From positions 1 to 35,111 of the forward strand of contig NZ_AQWS01000028.1 in the NCBI RefSeq assembly GCF_000375405.1: a stretch of DNA of 35,111 nt, in the 5' to 3' direction. Origin of the DNA: Bacteroides propionicifaciens DSM 19291 = JCM 14649 (GTDB taxonomy: Bacteria; Bacteroidota; Bacteroidia; Bacteroidales; Bacteroidaceae). Position 1 is the first letter of the stretch. Every line of letters starts with the position of its first letter. The notes beneath the pieces were generated by a model. The model was not told where the DNA came from. It did not search any database and was given only the letters and a program-made list of their open reading frames with translations. Shown piece after piece: positions 23,862 through 33,262 of the stretch. A program made the translations under genes and the position numbers.

Positions 23862-23893
23862 CAAAACTATTAATATTATTTAATAATAACAAA
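23862..23893 (-). promoter_or_regulatory. Consensus promoter of the DUF4492-cydA-cydB operon
   Basis: Minus strand TTTG (23893-23890), exactly 20 bases, then TAGTTTTG (23869-23862). This is a full match to TTTG-N20-TAnnTTTG. Start of transcription is expected near 23857, about 28 bases before the DUF4492 start codon. Confidence 0.7.
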
Positions 23894-24028
23894 ACAAAGA
23901 CTAAGAAAACGCTCAAAGATATGTCTTTTTAATAATAATATATGCCTTCTTTATATAAAAGAAGGTTTAATAACAATATTAAGACAACAACTACTCCGCA
24001 GATAGCATAAAATCTGGGATATAGTTAC

Positions 24029-24061
24029 AAAAAAAGCCAAGCTAAACGCTTGGCTTTTTTT
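24029..24061 (-). terminator. Intrinsic terminator of the gnd-zwf-pgl operon
   Basis: AAAAAAAGCCAAGC pairs perfectly with GCTTGGCTTTTTTT around a five-base loop, 18 bases after the pgl stop codon. The T run is part of the stem, so it may work from both sides. Confidence 0.92.
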
Positions 24062-24078
24062 GTAAACAGTGTACTTTT

Positions 24079-24786
24079 CTATAATTTGCTTGCAGCAGCT
24101 GAATCCAGAAATATCTCAACAGGAGAAGCATGGTGAGCTATATAAGCTGCAGGACCAACATCACCCGAAGAATACATATCTGCTACAACATCTGCCTTAC
24201 CTTGACCAGTAATCAAGAATACAACTAGATCGGCACTTATTATGGTCTGTCCCGTCATTGCAATACGCTTCTGGCCGTTGTATGGATTAAAACAACCCAC
24301 AAATGGCTTTGCAGACTTAAGTAACTCTTCTTGACCAGGGAATATAGATGAAGTATGTCCATCATCGCCTGCTCCGAGGAAAACAACATCAAAAACAGGA
24401 AATCCGTCTCTCTCAGGCAATTGCTTTGAAGCAAGAGCAGAATATCTCTCAGCCTCAACGTTAGGATTATCTTCGCCTTTAATTCGATAAACTTGATCCT
24501 CAGACAAGGGTACTCTATCTAGCAAAAGTTTTTTTGTCATACCATAATTGCTGTCAGAGTGTTCTGGTGGAACACAACGCTCGTCAACCCAATAAATAAA
24601 TAAACGTTTCCAATCAGTTTTGTCAATATACTCATTTGCCCATATGTCAAACATCAACGCAGGAGTACTACCTCCACTCAAGGCTACGTGATATGCTTTA
24701 TTGGTGTCCTCAGACATCAAAGCCAACAAGCGCTCAATAAGAGCGGTTGCTGTTTCAGTAGCCGAATTATACTTCATCAGTTTCAT
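24079..24786 (-). CDS. pgl: 6-phosphogluconolactonase
   Basis: The 235-residue enzyme hydrolyses 6-phosphogluconolactone in the oxidative pentose phosphate pathway. It belongs to the SOL/DevB type: ALSGGSTP (phosphate-binding loop, about 35-42), VDERCVPPEHSDSNYGM and the signature FLGAGDDGHTSSIFPG are present. Length is normal. Its ATG overlaps the zwf stop codon by 4 bases (ATGA), so translation is coupled. It is the last gene of gnd-zwf-pgl. Confidence 0.96.
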   Translation of the reverse strand: MKLMKYNSATETATALIERLLALMSEDTNKAYHVALSGGSTPALMFDIWANEYIDKTDWKRLFIYWVDERCVPPEHSDSNYGMTKKLLLDRVPLSEDQVYRIKGEDNPNVEAERYSALASKQLPERDGFPVFDVVFLGAGDDGHTSSIFPGQEELLKSAKPFVGCFNPYNGQKRIAMTGQTIISADLVVFLITGQGKADVVADMYSSGDVGPAAYIAHHASPVEIFLDSAAASKL

Positions 24787-26306
24787 AGTTCACAATATTG
24801 ATCTGTATTTGTTAAATTCTTACAGGGATTGGTCCACGATGCATTATCTATATTCATAAGATCTTCGCTTTCACGAGGACCCCATGTACCTGCTGGATAA
24901 CCATAAAGTGGGAACTTAGGAGTTTCATCAAAATGCTTAATCACAGGATCAAAGTACTTCCAAGAAGACTCTACAGCATCACTGCGCGTGAATAGTGTTT
25001 GATCTCCAAGTATACAATCTTCAATCAGACGTGAATAGGCATCTCCTACTTTAGTACCACCTAAGCGGTCGTAAGTAAAATCCATTTCGACCTGCTTAAT
25101 ATTAAAGCCTGAGCCTGGAACTTTCATTCCAAATTTAAGCACAGTACCCTCATTAGGCTGAATCCTTAGAATCAACTTATTAGCCGTAGGACAAGCTCCC
25201 TCAGTGCATTGGAACATCTGGTTTGGTGTAGGTTTAAAGTGAACCACGATTTCAGTAACCTTGGTTGGCATCTGTTTACCTGTTCTTATATAGAAAGGTA
25301 CTCCACTCCATCTCCAGTTGCCAAACCCTATTTTCATAGCGATATAAGTTTCGGTACGCGAATCAGCTGCAACGCCTTTTTCTTCACGATAGCCTTTTTT
25401 GTCACCATTGGCTACGTATTGTCCACGGACTACATGATCATCAAACTCATTATCTTTAAGAGGAATAAGCGAATCGTACACCTTAACCACTTCATTACGG
25501 AAGCTATCTGCATCAAATATAGCAGGAGGTTCCATAGCAGTAAGTGCAACCAATTGAATCAAGTGGTTCTGAACCATATCTCTCAATGCTCCAGTACCAT
25601 CATAAAACCCTCCACGGTTCTCAATTCCAAGGTTTTCGACTGCGGTAATTTCGACATAGTCGATATAATTTCTATTCCAAAGCGGCTCAAAAATTCCATT
25701 GGCAAAGCGGAAAGCTAAAATATTCTGAGCTGTCTCTTTTCCTAAGAAGTGATCAATTCTATAGATTTGATCTTCACGAAAAGCAGCACGATAGATTTCG
25801 TTAAGCTCTTGTGCCGACTCCAGATTATAGCCAAAAGGTTTCTCAACAATAATACGAGCATTCTTTACATTGAGCCCAGTTTCTTTAAGATTAACTGGGA
25901 TTTGAGAGTAAAGTGACGGTGGAGTAGCTAAATAAAACAATAGATTATCGAGTTCTTTAGATCCTGCCAAATCTTGAAGACGTGCTTTTAAGTTTTCATA
26001 ATGTGAAAGTGCACCCTCACCCATCTCCATTGACTCATAATGCAAATGTGTTACAAATTCATCCATAAGTGCAGCATCTTGCTCCTCTGCAGGAATGAAT
26101 TTTTCAAGCTCTTGACGAATATAAGCCTGAAAAGTCTCATCTGTATATGCTGTTCGAGACACACCCATCACACGATAATCTCCTTTTATACGATTTTCTC
26201 TGTGTAAAGAGTATAGAGCTGGCATGAGCTTTCTTTTAGTTAGATCGCCAGAAGCTCCAAAAATAACCATCACTAATGGATGACTTTCAACAATAGCTTT
26301 TCTCAT
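24783..26306 (-). CDS. zwf: Glucose-6-phosphate 1-dehydrogenase
   Basis: The 507-residue enzyme oxidises glucose-6-phosphate to 6-phosphogluconolactone and makes NADPH. The nucleotide-binding start is IFGASGDLTKRKL (15-27), the EKPFG block is at 155-159, and the active-site signature RIDHFLGKE (183-191) carries the catalytic His and Lys. Length is normal. It lies 5 bases after gnd and overlaps pgl by 4 bases, so the three enzymes of the oxidative branch are made from one message. Confidence 0.97.
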   Translation of the reverse strand: MRKAIVESHPLVMVIFGASGDLTKRKLMPALYSLHRENRIKGDYRVMGVSRTAYTDETFQAYIRQELEKFIPAEEQDAALMDEFVTHLHYESMEMGEGALSHYENLKARLQDLAGSKELDNLLFYLATPPSLYSQIPVNLKETGLNVKNARIIVEKPFGYNLESAQELNEIYRAAFREDQIYRIDHFLGKETAQNILAFRFANGIFEPLWNRNYIDYVEITAVENLGIENRGGFYDGTGALRDMVQNHLIQLVALTAMEPPAIFDADSFRNEVVKVYDSLIPLKDNEFDDHVVRGQYVANGDKKGYREEKGVAADSRTETYIAMKIGFGNWRWSGVPFYIRTGKQMPTKVTEIVVHFKPTPNQMFQCTEGACPTANKLILRIQPNEGTVLKFGMKVPGSGFNIKQVEMDFTYDRLGGTKVGDAYSRLIEDCILGDQTLFTRSDAVESSWKYFDPVIKHFDETPKFPLYGYPAGTWGPRESEDLMNIDNASWTNPCKNLTNTDQYCEL

Positions 26307-26311
26307 CTTAA

Positions 26312-27781
26312 TTAAACGTTATAAGTCCCAGATTTAGTATCACCACCATATCCAGTCCAGTTTTCATGAAAAAACTCACCACGAGGTTTATCGATACGCT
26401 CAAAAGTATGTGCACCAAAATAGTCACGCTGAGCTTGGATCATATTGGCTGGTAGTGAACCTGAGGTTAGTGAAAAGAAATAATTTAATGCAGAAGAAAA
26501 AGCTGGAACTGGCATTCCTTCTTTAAGAACATGCGCCACTAAATGTCTCCAACCAAAGAGGCTTTCTTTGATTTCAGAACTAAAATAAGGTGCAAATAAA
26601 AGGTGACGAGGTTTATCTTTAGCCTCAAAAGCTTCAGCAATATAATTAAGGAATCCACTTCTAATAATACAGCCACCTCTCCAAAGACGAGCAATTGAAG
26701 CTAGATTTAAATCCCAATTAAACTCTTCTGATGCTTTTTGTAAGACATCAAAACCTTGTGCATAAGACACAAGCTTTGAAGCATAAAGTGCAGACTCAAC
26801 ATCCTTAAGCATATCTGCCTTATTATATAAACCTTGCTCTTTATCGTGACCAAATATCTTTTCGGCTTCAAGGCGAATTTCTTTATTGCTTGACAAGCTT
26901 CTTTCAAAAACAGCTGATGCGATTAAACCCAATGGCATACCTAGCTCCATGGCATTAATTACTGACCATTTACCAGTACCTTTTTGGCCCGCAGTGTCAA
27001 GAATTTTATCAATCAGGTAATCACCTTCTTTATCTTTAAATTTTAAGATATTTGCAGTGATTTCAATCAAGTAGCTATTTAATCTGCCACCGTTCCATTG
27101 CGTAAAAACATCAGATAATTCATCGTTTGAAAGACCTAACACTTGTTTTAGTACCCAGTACGATTCAGCAATAAGCTGCATATCACCATACTCAATACCG
27201 TTATGAATCATTTTAACAAAGTGGCCAGAACCACCAGGACCTACCCAATCGCAGCAAGGTGCACCATCGTCCGCTTTGGCTGCAATACTTTGCAAAATAG
27301 GTTTAACCTCATCCCATGCAGAAAGTGATCCACCAGGCATAATCGAAGCACCATTTAAAGCGCCTTCCTCACCACCCGACACACCAGCACCAACAAATCT
27401 AAACCCTTTAGACTCGGCATAGGCAACACGGCGATCAGTATCTTCGAAATTAGAGTTACCACCGTCAATTATAATATCACCCGGAGCAAGATGTGGTATT
27501 AGTTGATCCATTAATTCGTCAACAGGGCTTCCTGCTCTGACCATCAACATAATTTTTCGAGGGGTTTGAATAGACTCTACAAACTGAGCAATATCAGTCA
27601 AGCCTTGGAAGTTCTTACCCTTTCCACGGCCTTCCATAAAACGAGTTACAGCATTTGTCTGAGCACCTGGATGAACTCTATTATAAACTGATACATTCCA
27701 TCCTCTGCTTTCCATGTTTAAAGCTAGGTTTTCACCCATAACGGCTAAACCAATTAGCCCAATATCCGATTTCTTTTGCAT
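26312..27781 (-). CDS. gnd: 6-phosphogluconate dehydrogenase, decarboxylating
   Basis: The 489-residue enzyme converts 6-phosphogluconate to ribulose-5-phosphate, CO2 and NADPH. The N-terminal Rossmann motif is GLIGLAVMGENLALNM, followed by IIDGGNSNFEDTDRR; the active-site segment GSGHFVKMIHNGIEYGDMQ carries the catalytic Lys and the substrate-binding His-Asn. The all-helical C-terminal dimer domain ends with QRDYFGAHTFERID and a short tail. Length is normal for the long (non-archaeal) form. It is promoter-proximal in gnd-zwf-pgl. No clear TAnnTTTG element was found upstream; the closest is TTCGTTTG near 27852. Confidence 0.97.
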   Translation of the reverse strand: MQKKSDIGLIGLAVMGENLALNMESRGWNVSVYNRVHPGAQTNAVTRFMEGRGKGKNFQGLTDIAQFVESIQTPRKIMLMVRAGSPVDELMDQLIPHLAPGDIIIDGGNSNFEDTDRRVAYAESKGFRFVGAGVSGGEEGALNGASIMPGGSLSAWDEVKPILQSIAAKADDGAPCCDWVGPGGSGHFVKMIHNGIEYGDMQLIAESYWVLKQVLGLSNDELSDVFTQWNGGRLNSYLIEITANILKFKDKEGDYLIDKILDTAGQKGTGKWSVINAMELGMPLGLIASAVFERSLSSNKEIRLEAEKIFGHDKEQGLYNKADMLKDVESALYASKLVSYAQGFDVLQKASEEFNWDLNLASIARLWRGGCIIRSGFLNYIAEAFEAKDKPRHLLFAPYFSSEIKESLFGWRHLVAHVLKEGMPVPAFSSALNYFFSLTSGSLPANMIQAQRDYFGAHTFERIDKPRGEFFHENWTGYGGDTKSGTYNV

Positions 27782-28485
27782 AATATTTTATCTATGTCTT
27801 AACTGTTTATTTTATTTTTTAGCTCGAAAATTATTTCTAAACTACTATATTCAAACGAATCTAGCAGTCTAATTGTTCGTTAAAGTTACCTAATGAAAGC
27901 TGTCAACCAAAAGGATTAAAATACTTACTGTAAGTAAATGAATACCCCTATAAGCCAAACTTTATATGCAAAATAGGTTATTATTTTTTACATTCTGAGT
28001 TAACAAAAGGTAAAACAGATGTTAGTAAATTAAGATAAACCATCACTAATCCAACGCAAGCAGTTGTAAATGTTGTTACTAGACCAGGCAACATAAAAGA
28101 GCGATTAAGTACATATTTTCCGATCTTAATGGTACCTGTTCGATCAAAGTTTATCGTAGCAACTAATTTGGGGATGTTTTGAAATAAAAACAGAAAATGA
28201 TTTAATATATATGGAGATAGTAATTCATTTAGAACCGATTTAGCTGAATATACAGCTCTTAGCCTAATAAACTTCAAACTCCTTAAAAAATTATCAACTA
28301 TTTAGAAACATATACAAACTAAAAGTGTTTAATTTGTATATAGTTAACTATTATTACTCTTGGTTAAATCATTTAAGCACCTTATATTTATACATCTGTC
28401 ATGAATTTTCAAGTTTTTAAGCTAGATCTTTGTAATAGAGTATAAAAAGCACTAATTTTAAATTTATTTATTAATCTCATGAGTT
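27782..28485. other. Gene-poor region between gnd and aspA
   Basis: These 704 bases separate the two divergent units and are very AT-rich. One minus-strand open frame of 98 codons (27981-28277) exists but starts only at TTG, has no family match I recognise and is judged doubtful. A 9-base inverted repeat ATATACAAA/TTTGTATAT (28310-28341) and an adjacent 10-base palindrome TAGTTAACTA (28341-28350) lie about 140-175 bases before aspA and could be a regulator site, but nothing else supports that. Confidence 0.45.
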
Positions 28486-29916
28486 ATGGCAAACAAAGAA
28501 ACACGCATCGAATCCGATTTAATTGGTTTTAAAGAAGTTCCTGAAAATGTATTGTACGGAATTCAAACCCTACGAGGGATAGAAAACTTTCCTATCAGCA
28601 ATTTCAAACTAAGCCAATACCCTCTTTTCATCAAAGCACTCGCGATAATAAAGAAGGGAGCAGCAATTGCTAATCATCAGTTAGAACTTCTGAACGACAA
28701 CCTTTTCCATGCAATAACGCAAGCTTGCGATGAGATTATCGCTGGAAAACATCATGAGTTTTTTCCCATTGACATGATCCAAGGCGGAGCTGGCACCACA
28801 GCTAACATGAATGTCAATGAAGTTATAGCCAACCGAGCACTCGAAATCATGGGTTACAAAAGAGGGCAATACGAATATTGCTCACCCAACGACCATGTAA
28901 ATCGCTCACAATCTACTAACGACGCCTATCCTTCGGCTATTCACATTGGCCTATACTATACTCATCTTGAGCTAATTCAACACCTAAAATCCTTAGTTGA
29001 TTCGTTCCGTAAGAAAGCCGAAGAGTTCAAAGACATCATAAAAATGGGCCGCACGCAAATGCAAGATGCAGTACCAATGACACTTGGACAAACCTTTAAC
29101 GGATTTGCGAACATCCTAAATTATGAAATTAAGAACCTTAACTATGCTGCTGACGAATTTTTAATCGTAAACATGGGCTCAACAGCTATAGGTACAGGTA
29201 TATGTTCTGAACCTGAGTATTCCGCTAAATGTGTTGAAGCACTGAGCCAAATAACAGGGCTTGAAATACGCTTGGCCGAAGACCTTGTAGCAGCTACCTC
29301 TGACACAACGAGTATGGTTGGTTACTCGCAAGCGATGAAACGTGTTGCTATTAAAATCAACAAAATTTGTGATGACCTACGTTTACTCTCTTCAGGACCA
29401 CGTTGTGGATTTGGCGAAATCAACCTCCCTGCAGTTCAACCTGGATCTTCAATTATGCCAGGCAAAATAAACCCCGTTATTGCTGAAGTAGCCAATCAGA
29501 TAGCCTATAAAGTTATAGGAAATGATGTTTGTGTTACAATGGCTGGTCAAGCAGCTCAAATGGAACTCAACGCAATGGAGCCTATTATGGCACAATGCTG
29601 TTTTGAGTCGGCCAACTTGCTAATCAAAGGTTTTGATGTATTACGTACACGTTGCATTGATGGCATTACTGCCAATGCTGAGCACTGTAAAGATCAGGTA
29701 CATAACAGCGTCGGTATTATCACAGCCCTAAACCCTATTATCGGCTATAAGAACTCAACAGTAATAGCTAAAGAGGCAGCCGAAACAGGACAAAGCGTTT
29801 GTGACTTAGTATTAAAGTATGATATCTTGTCAAAAGAAGATTTAGAAACTATTCTTAAACCTGAGAATATGATTAAACCCGTAAAACTTAGCATTAAGGC
29901 TAAAAGACAATTGTAA
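28486..29916 (+). CDS. aspA: Aspartate ammonia-lyase (aspartase)
   Basis: The 476-residue enzyme deaminates L-aspartate to fumarate and ammonia, feeding fumarate respiration and nitrogen supply. The fumarase/aspartase superfamily blocks are GGAGTTANMNVNEV, NDHVNRSQSTNDAYPSA, KMGRTQMQDAVPMTLGQ and the signature GSSIMPGKINPV (320-331), whose first serines sit in the catalytic loop. N-terminal ESDLIGFKEVPENVLYGIQTLR and the block GITANAEHCKDQVHNSVGI match aspartase rather than fumarase C. Length is normal. It is a single-gene unit closed by a perfect 21-bp terminator. Confidence 0.94.
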   Translation: MANKETRIESDLIGFKEVPENVLYGIQTLRGIENFPISNFKLSQYPLFIKALAIIKKGAAIANHQLELLNDNLFHAITQACDEIIAGKHHEFFPIDMIQGGAGTTANMNVNEVIANRALEIMGYKRGQYEYCSPNDHVNRSQSTNDAYPSAIHIGLYYTHLELIQHLKSLVDSFRKKAEEFKDIIKMGRTQMQDAVPMTLGQTFNGFANILNYEIKNLNYAADEFLIVNMGSTAIGTGICSEPEYSAKCVEALSQITGLEIRLAEDLVAATSDTTSMVGYSQAMKRVAIKINKICDDLRLLSSGPRCGFGEINLPAVQPGSSIMPGKINPVIAEVANQIAYKVIGNDVCVTMAGQAAQMELNAMEPIMAQCCFESANLLIKGFDVLRTRCIDGITANAEHCKDQVHNSVGIITALNPIIGYKNSTVIAKEAAETGQSVCDLVLKYDILSKEDLETILKPENMIKPVKLSIKAKRQL

Positions 29917-29937
29917 GATTTTATAATATCCCACAAA

Positions 29938-29983
29938 TTCTAAATAATAAAGGAGAGCCAACGCTCTCCTTTATTATTTAGAA
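29938..29983 (+). terminator. Perfect 21-bp hairpin terminator after aspA
   Basis: Bases 29938-29958 and 29963-29983 are perfect complements around the loop CAAC; the core is AAAGGAGAGC / GCTCTCCTTT. The outer part is A/T-rich, with the T-rich side TTTATTATTTAG in the descending arm. It begins 21 bases past the stop codon. Confidence 0.8.
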
Positions 29984-30079
29984 TAGTTAACGACATTGAC
30001 TTCAGACATAGAGTTAAATTTATCGTGCTAAGGGATAGAAAACTAAACTAGTAATCATTCAGATTCGTAGATAAAATTG

Positions 30080-30087
30080 TATATTTG
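30080..30087 (+). promoter_or_regulatory. Probable -7 element of pheS
   Basis: TATATTTG fits TAnnTTTG, 37 bases before the start codon. No TTTG is present at 19-21 bases upstream. Confidence 0.45.
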
Positions 30088-30124
30088 CAGATAACCAATG
30101 AATAAATAATTAGAACACGAAGAT

Positions 30125-31144
30125 ATGATAGCTAAAATAGAACAGCTTCTTAAAGAGGTTGAATCACTTAAAGCTTCAACAACAGAAGAGATTGAAGCTT
30201 TACGTATTAAATATTTAAGCAAAAAAGGTGAGGTTTCTCAGCTCATGAAAGAGTTAAGAGATGTCCCTAACGAGCTAAAAAAAGAGGTAGGTATGAAACT
30301 CAATGAGCTTAAAGATATGGCTCAAGAAAAAATAGCTATTCTTAAAGCTCAAAATGAGACTAGTGACAGCTCTGCTGACGGACTAGACTTAACTCGTACA
30401 TCTTATCCCATTGCTTTGGGAACAAGACATCCGATAACTCTTGTTAAAAATGAAATTATCGAGATCTTTTCCAACTTAGGCTTCAGCATTGCTGAGGGTC
30501 CTGAAATAGAAGACGATTGGCATGTATTCTCAGCGTTAAACTTTGCTGCTGATCATCCTGCTAGAGATATGCAAGACACCTTCTTTATCGAGTCCAAACC
30601 AGACATTGTTCTTCGTACTCATACTTCATCGGTTCAAACACGTGTTATGGATAACTCAAAGCCACCAATCCGTATCATCTGCCCAGGTAGAGTATACAGA
30701 AATGAAGCCATCAGCTACCGTGCTCACTGTTTCTTCCACCAACTTGAAGCTCTTTATATTGATAAAGATGTTTCTTTTGCCGATTTGAAACAGGTTTTAC
30801 TCCACTTTGCACAACAAATGTTTGGCGAAGACACTAAAATCAGATTACGCCCATCATACTTCCCATTTACTGAACCTAGTGCCGAAATGGATATTAGCTG
30901 TAATATCTGTGGCGGTAAAGGATGTCCTTTCTGCAAGAATACTGGTTGGGTTGAAATCTTAGGTTGTGGAATGGTTGACCCTAATGTTTTAGAGTCAAAT
31001 GGTATCGATAGCAATGTTTATAGTGGCTACGCACTCGGTATGGGTATTGAACGTATAACAAACCTCAAATATCAGGTTAGTGACTTACGTCTATTCTCTG
31101 AAAACGACACCCGCTTCTTAAAAGAATTTGAATCTGCTCACTAA
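30125..31144 (+). CDS. pheS: Phenylalanyl-tRNA synthetase alpha subunit
   Basis: The 339-residue class II subunit, with PheT, charges tRNA-Phe. The N-terminal 80 residues form the coiled coil (IEQLLKEVESLKAST.. and LRDVPNELKKEVG). The catalytic part has GPEIEDDWHVFSALN, HTSSVQTRVM, PGRVYRNEAISYRAHCFFHQLE (motif 2 region) and the C-terminal GYALGMGIERI (motif 3). A cysteine cluster C259-x2-C262-x4-C267-x2-C270 interrupts the usual EVDV-to-GCG segment and looks like a zinc-ribbon loop. pheT is not adjacent; the gene is followed at once by a terminator. Confidence 0.97.
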   Translation: MIAKIEQLLKEVESLKASTTEEIEALRIKYLSKKGEVSQLMKELRDVPNELKKEVGMKLNELKDMAQEKIAILKAQNETSDSSADGLDLTRTSYPIALGTRHPITLVKNEIIEIFSNLGFSIAEGPEIEDDWHVFSALNFAADHPARDMQDTFFIESKPDIVLRTHTSSVQTRVMDNSKPPIRIICPGRVYRNEAISYRAHCFFHQLEALYIDKDVSFADLKQVLLHFAQQMFGEDTKIRLRPSYFPFTEPSAEMDISCNICGGKGCPFCKNTGWVEILGCGMVDPNVLESNGIDSNVYSGYALGMGIERITNLKYQVSDLRLFSENDTRFLKEFESAH

Positions 31145-31169
31145 GAACAGCTCCATATCATATAATTTG

Positions 31170-31207
31170 AATAGGCCGTATTAGCTCAGCTAATACGGCC
31201 TATTTTA
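31170..31207. terminator. Perfect 16-bp hairpin terminator between pheS and the DUF4954 gene
   Basis: AATAGGCCGTATTAGC and its perfect complement enclose the loop TCA; TT follows on the plus side. It lies 25 bases after pheS and 25 bases after the convergent DUF4954 gene, so it probably ends both. Confidence 0.85.
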
Positions 31208-31232
31208 ATATCTTATTTCAACTTATAAATGA

Positions 31233-33215
31233 TTAATCAAGCTTTAATCTTGAAATCAGATCATCACCCAACCTTGTTTTGACTTCAATATGCTCTAAGA
31301 CAGTCTTAACAAAGTCATTTTCCACAAAGACACCTCGCACACACTCAAAATCAATCTTCTGGGTATAGCGATTACCATCAAGGCCAAAACTAATGCGAGA
31401 GGATAGTGAAAACTCTTTTTTGGCATCCTCATAAACCATCTCATCCAAAGCTATTACTGCTTTAAGCCACTCCTGTGTTATTCGCTTTACATCAGATGCG
31501 GTAATGGTATCTAAACTAACATTATAGTAAAGCTCAATCTTTGACCAAGCCCAAGTCCATTCATAAGTATAATATGATTCATGCAAAGTTCTAAAATAAC
31601 CATGAATAGATTGCGTTGTTTTAAGCTGCTCGCGCTCAATGAGCGAAATAAGCTCAGTAATTGCCGACTGGGGTGCAATCAATCCAGACAAATCTCTCCA
31701 ATCACCTAGCCCAATATTCGTATCGGGTACTAAACAAGATCTAATTTCGGCGTCGTTATTACAGGAACAATTACTTAAGCGAGAGAGTAACGAGTTGCCA
31801 AGAAACTTTTTGATCGCCAAATTATAGAGTGAAATAGCACGTTGCAATGCTTTTGACGTTATAGAACATCCCTGATAAGCATATATTGATGAGGTTTCTC
31901 CACAAGTATTTTTCAAATCTTCGAGCACTTCTATACCCTTAAACATTTTTTCAATAGTATAAGGACTCAGAAGATTGAAGTTTATGAAATCTAGTTTATC
32001 AGGATCAGCCCTTAAATCTCTCTTAGGAAACTTCTTTGCATCTCGAATTGTACCTACACTTTTCAAGTTGACCGCAGGAACAAGAATCGTGGTGTTGTCT
32101 TTCTCAATCAAATAGGAGAATGGTAAATTGGAAGTATCCGCATTGCTCGTGTGACGGCCCATAATGAGGGAATAAGCACCAATACGAGCTGGCCAAAGAA
32201 TATAAGAGTTACTTGTTGTCTTTCCTCCACGCTCTACAATACCTTGATGAATAGCACCCAATTTATACATGTGATTGCTCTGGTTCGAACCCGAACCTGC
32301 ATTCATAAATGAGAACATCCCTGCAATAAGGAGTGTCGATTTATGATGAGTTACCGTATAAGGGCCTGCAAAGATAGAGGAAGCCTCGCCATTTTCTCCT
32401 TGGCAATTGCTAAAGAATAGCGAGTCGGTAGCAGAATATGTATGTCCTAAACGACAAGCTTGACCGATAAAGCAGCGATTAAGCATTACACCATCAGTAA
32501 TACGAACTCCTGATGAAATAATAAAATTATTGGCCACTACACTATACCCAATATGCACGGGTGCAGTAGCATTACTGTTAATACTGCCCTCCTCTAATAA
32601 CTTCGTTCCCTCAAGGGTAGTATTATCACCAATCTTGACATTCTTAATAGCCCCAGCATTTAGTATAGTCACATTATTGCCAATAAAACCTCTATCTGAA
32701 GAGATTGTAGAACAATAGTTCTCTATTATTTTAAGAAGCTGAACAAGGAGTTTTGGACGATGCCTATAAAACGTAAGAATATAAGCAAAATGAGCATTTA
32801 AATGATCATAAATTGGGATCTCTCTCCCGCCCTGCTCATTCATTACGGCTACTTTTTGCCCATTACCAAAACTAGATATGCCTTGAACATAAATCATATC
32901 TACATTTTGAATATAAGTATGATCACCGATATCGTAGTTGGCGATATAATTATTTACTCCATCAATAAACACACCATTACCAATGCTGCAATTATGTAAA
33001 CGAGCATTGCGAAGAGCTGAATTCTGATAAACTCCGCCTGGCTGCACAAAAGAGCCCGAGAGTTTTCCTATTCGAATATCTCCAGAAAAGCTAACATTTA
33101 ATACATGAGATGCATCAAATTCAGAATCAACCTCAATTAAATTCCACCCCGATGAGGTGCAACCCTGACTGATTAATTGATCTATTTCTGAAGACTGAAG
33201 TTTACGATAGCCCAT
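31233..33215 (-). CDS. DUF4954 left-handed beta-helix protein, function unknown
   Basis: The 660-residue protein has no signal peptide or membrane helix. Two stretches, about 45-110 and 170-300, are made of imperfect hexapeptide repeats of the [LIV]G-x4 type (ARLHNCSIGNGVFIDGV, AIKNVKIGDNTTLEGTKL, ITDGVMLNRCFIGQACRLG), the signature of left-handed beta helices found in acyl- and nucleotidyl-transferases. The histidine-rich block GPYTVTHHKSTLLIAG and the block ILWPARIGAYSLIMGRHTSNADTS are strongly characteristic of DUF4954 in Bacteroidetes. The C-terminal 230 residues are mostly helical. It resembles sugar-nucleotide acyltransferases in fold, but no substrate or partner domain is visible and no enzyme activity should be assumed. 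It is a single-gene unit. Confidence 0.9.
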   Translation of the reverse strand: MGYRKLQSSEIDQLISQGCTSSGWNLIEVDSEFDASHVLNVSFSGDIRIGKLSGSFVQPGGVYQNSALRNARLHNCSIGNGVFIDGVNNYIANYDIGDHTYIQNVDMIYVQGISSFGNGQKVAVMNEQGGREIPIYDHLNAHFAYILTFYRHRPKLLVQLLKIIENYCSTISSDRGFIGNNVTILNAGAIKNVKIGDNTTLEGTKLLEEGSINSNATAPVHIGYSVVANNFIISSGVRITDGVMLNRCFIGQACRLGHTYSATDSLFFSNCQGENGEASSIFAGPYTVTHHKSTLLIAGMFSFMNAGSGSNQSNHMYKLGAIHQGIVERGGKTTSNSYILWPARIGAYSLIMGRHTSNADTSNLPFSYLIEKDNTTILVPAVNLKSVGTIRDAKKFPKRDLRADPDKLDFINFNLLSPYTIEKMFKGIEVLEDLKNTCGETSSIYAYQGCSITSKALQRAISLYNLAIKKFLGNSLLSRLSNCSCNNDAEIRSCLVPDTNIGLGDWRDLSGLIAPQSAITELISLIEREQLKTTQSIHGYFRTLHESYYTYEWTWAWSKIELYYNVSLDTITASDVKRITQEWLKAVIALDEMVYEDAKKEFSLSSRISFGLDGNRYTQKIDFECVRGVFVENDFVKTVLEHIEVKTRLGDDLISRLKLD

Positions 33216-33254
33216 TTAATGTATTAGTTTAATAAAAAATCAGGTTAATTAATT

Positions 33255-33262
33255 CAAATTTA
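33255..33262 (-). promoter_or_regulatory. Possible -7 element for the DUF4954 gene
   Basis: Minus strand TAAATTTG fits TAnnTTTG, 39 bases before the start codon; the -33 box is not recognisable. Confidence 0.35.

Noticed and set aside
27981-28277. 98-codon minus-strand open frame between gnd and aspA with some hydrophobic residues
   Set aside because: It starts only at TTG, its first internal Met is at residue 62 or later, no family is recognisable and it lies in AT-rich intergenic DNA. Kept only as a remark in the intergenic entry.
32281-32300. GGTTCGAACC, resembling a tRNA T-loop
   Set aside because: It is inside the DUF4954 coding region, with no acceptor or anticodon stem around it.
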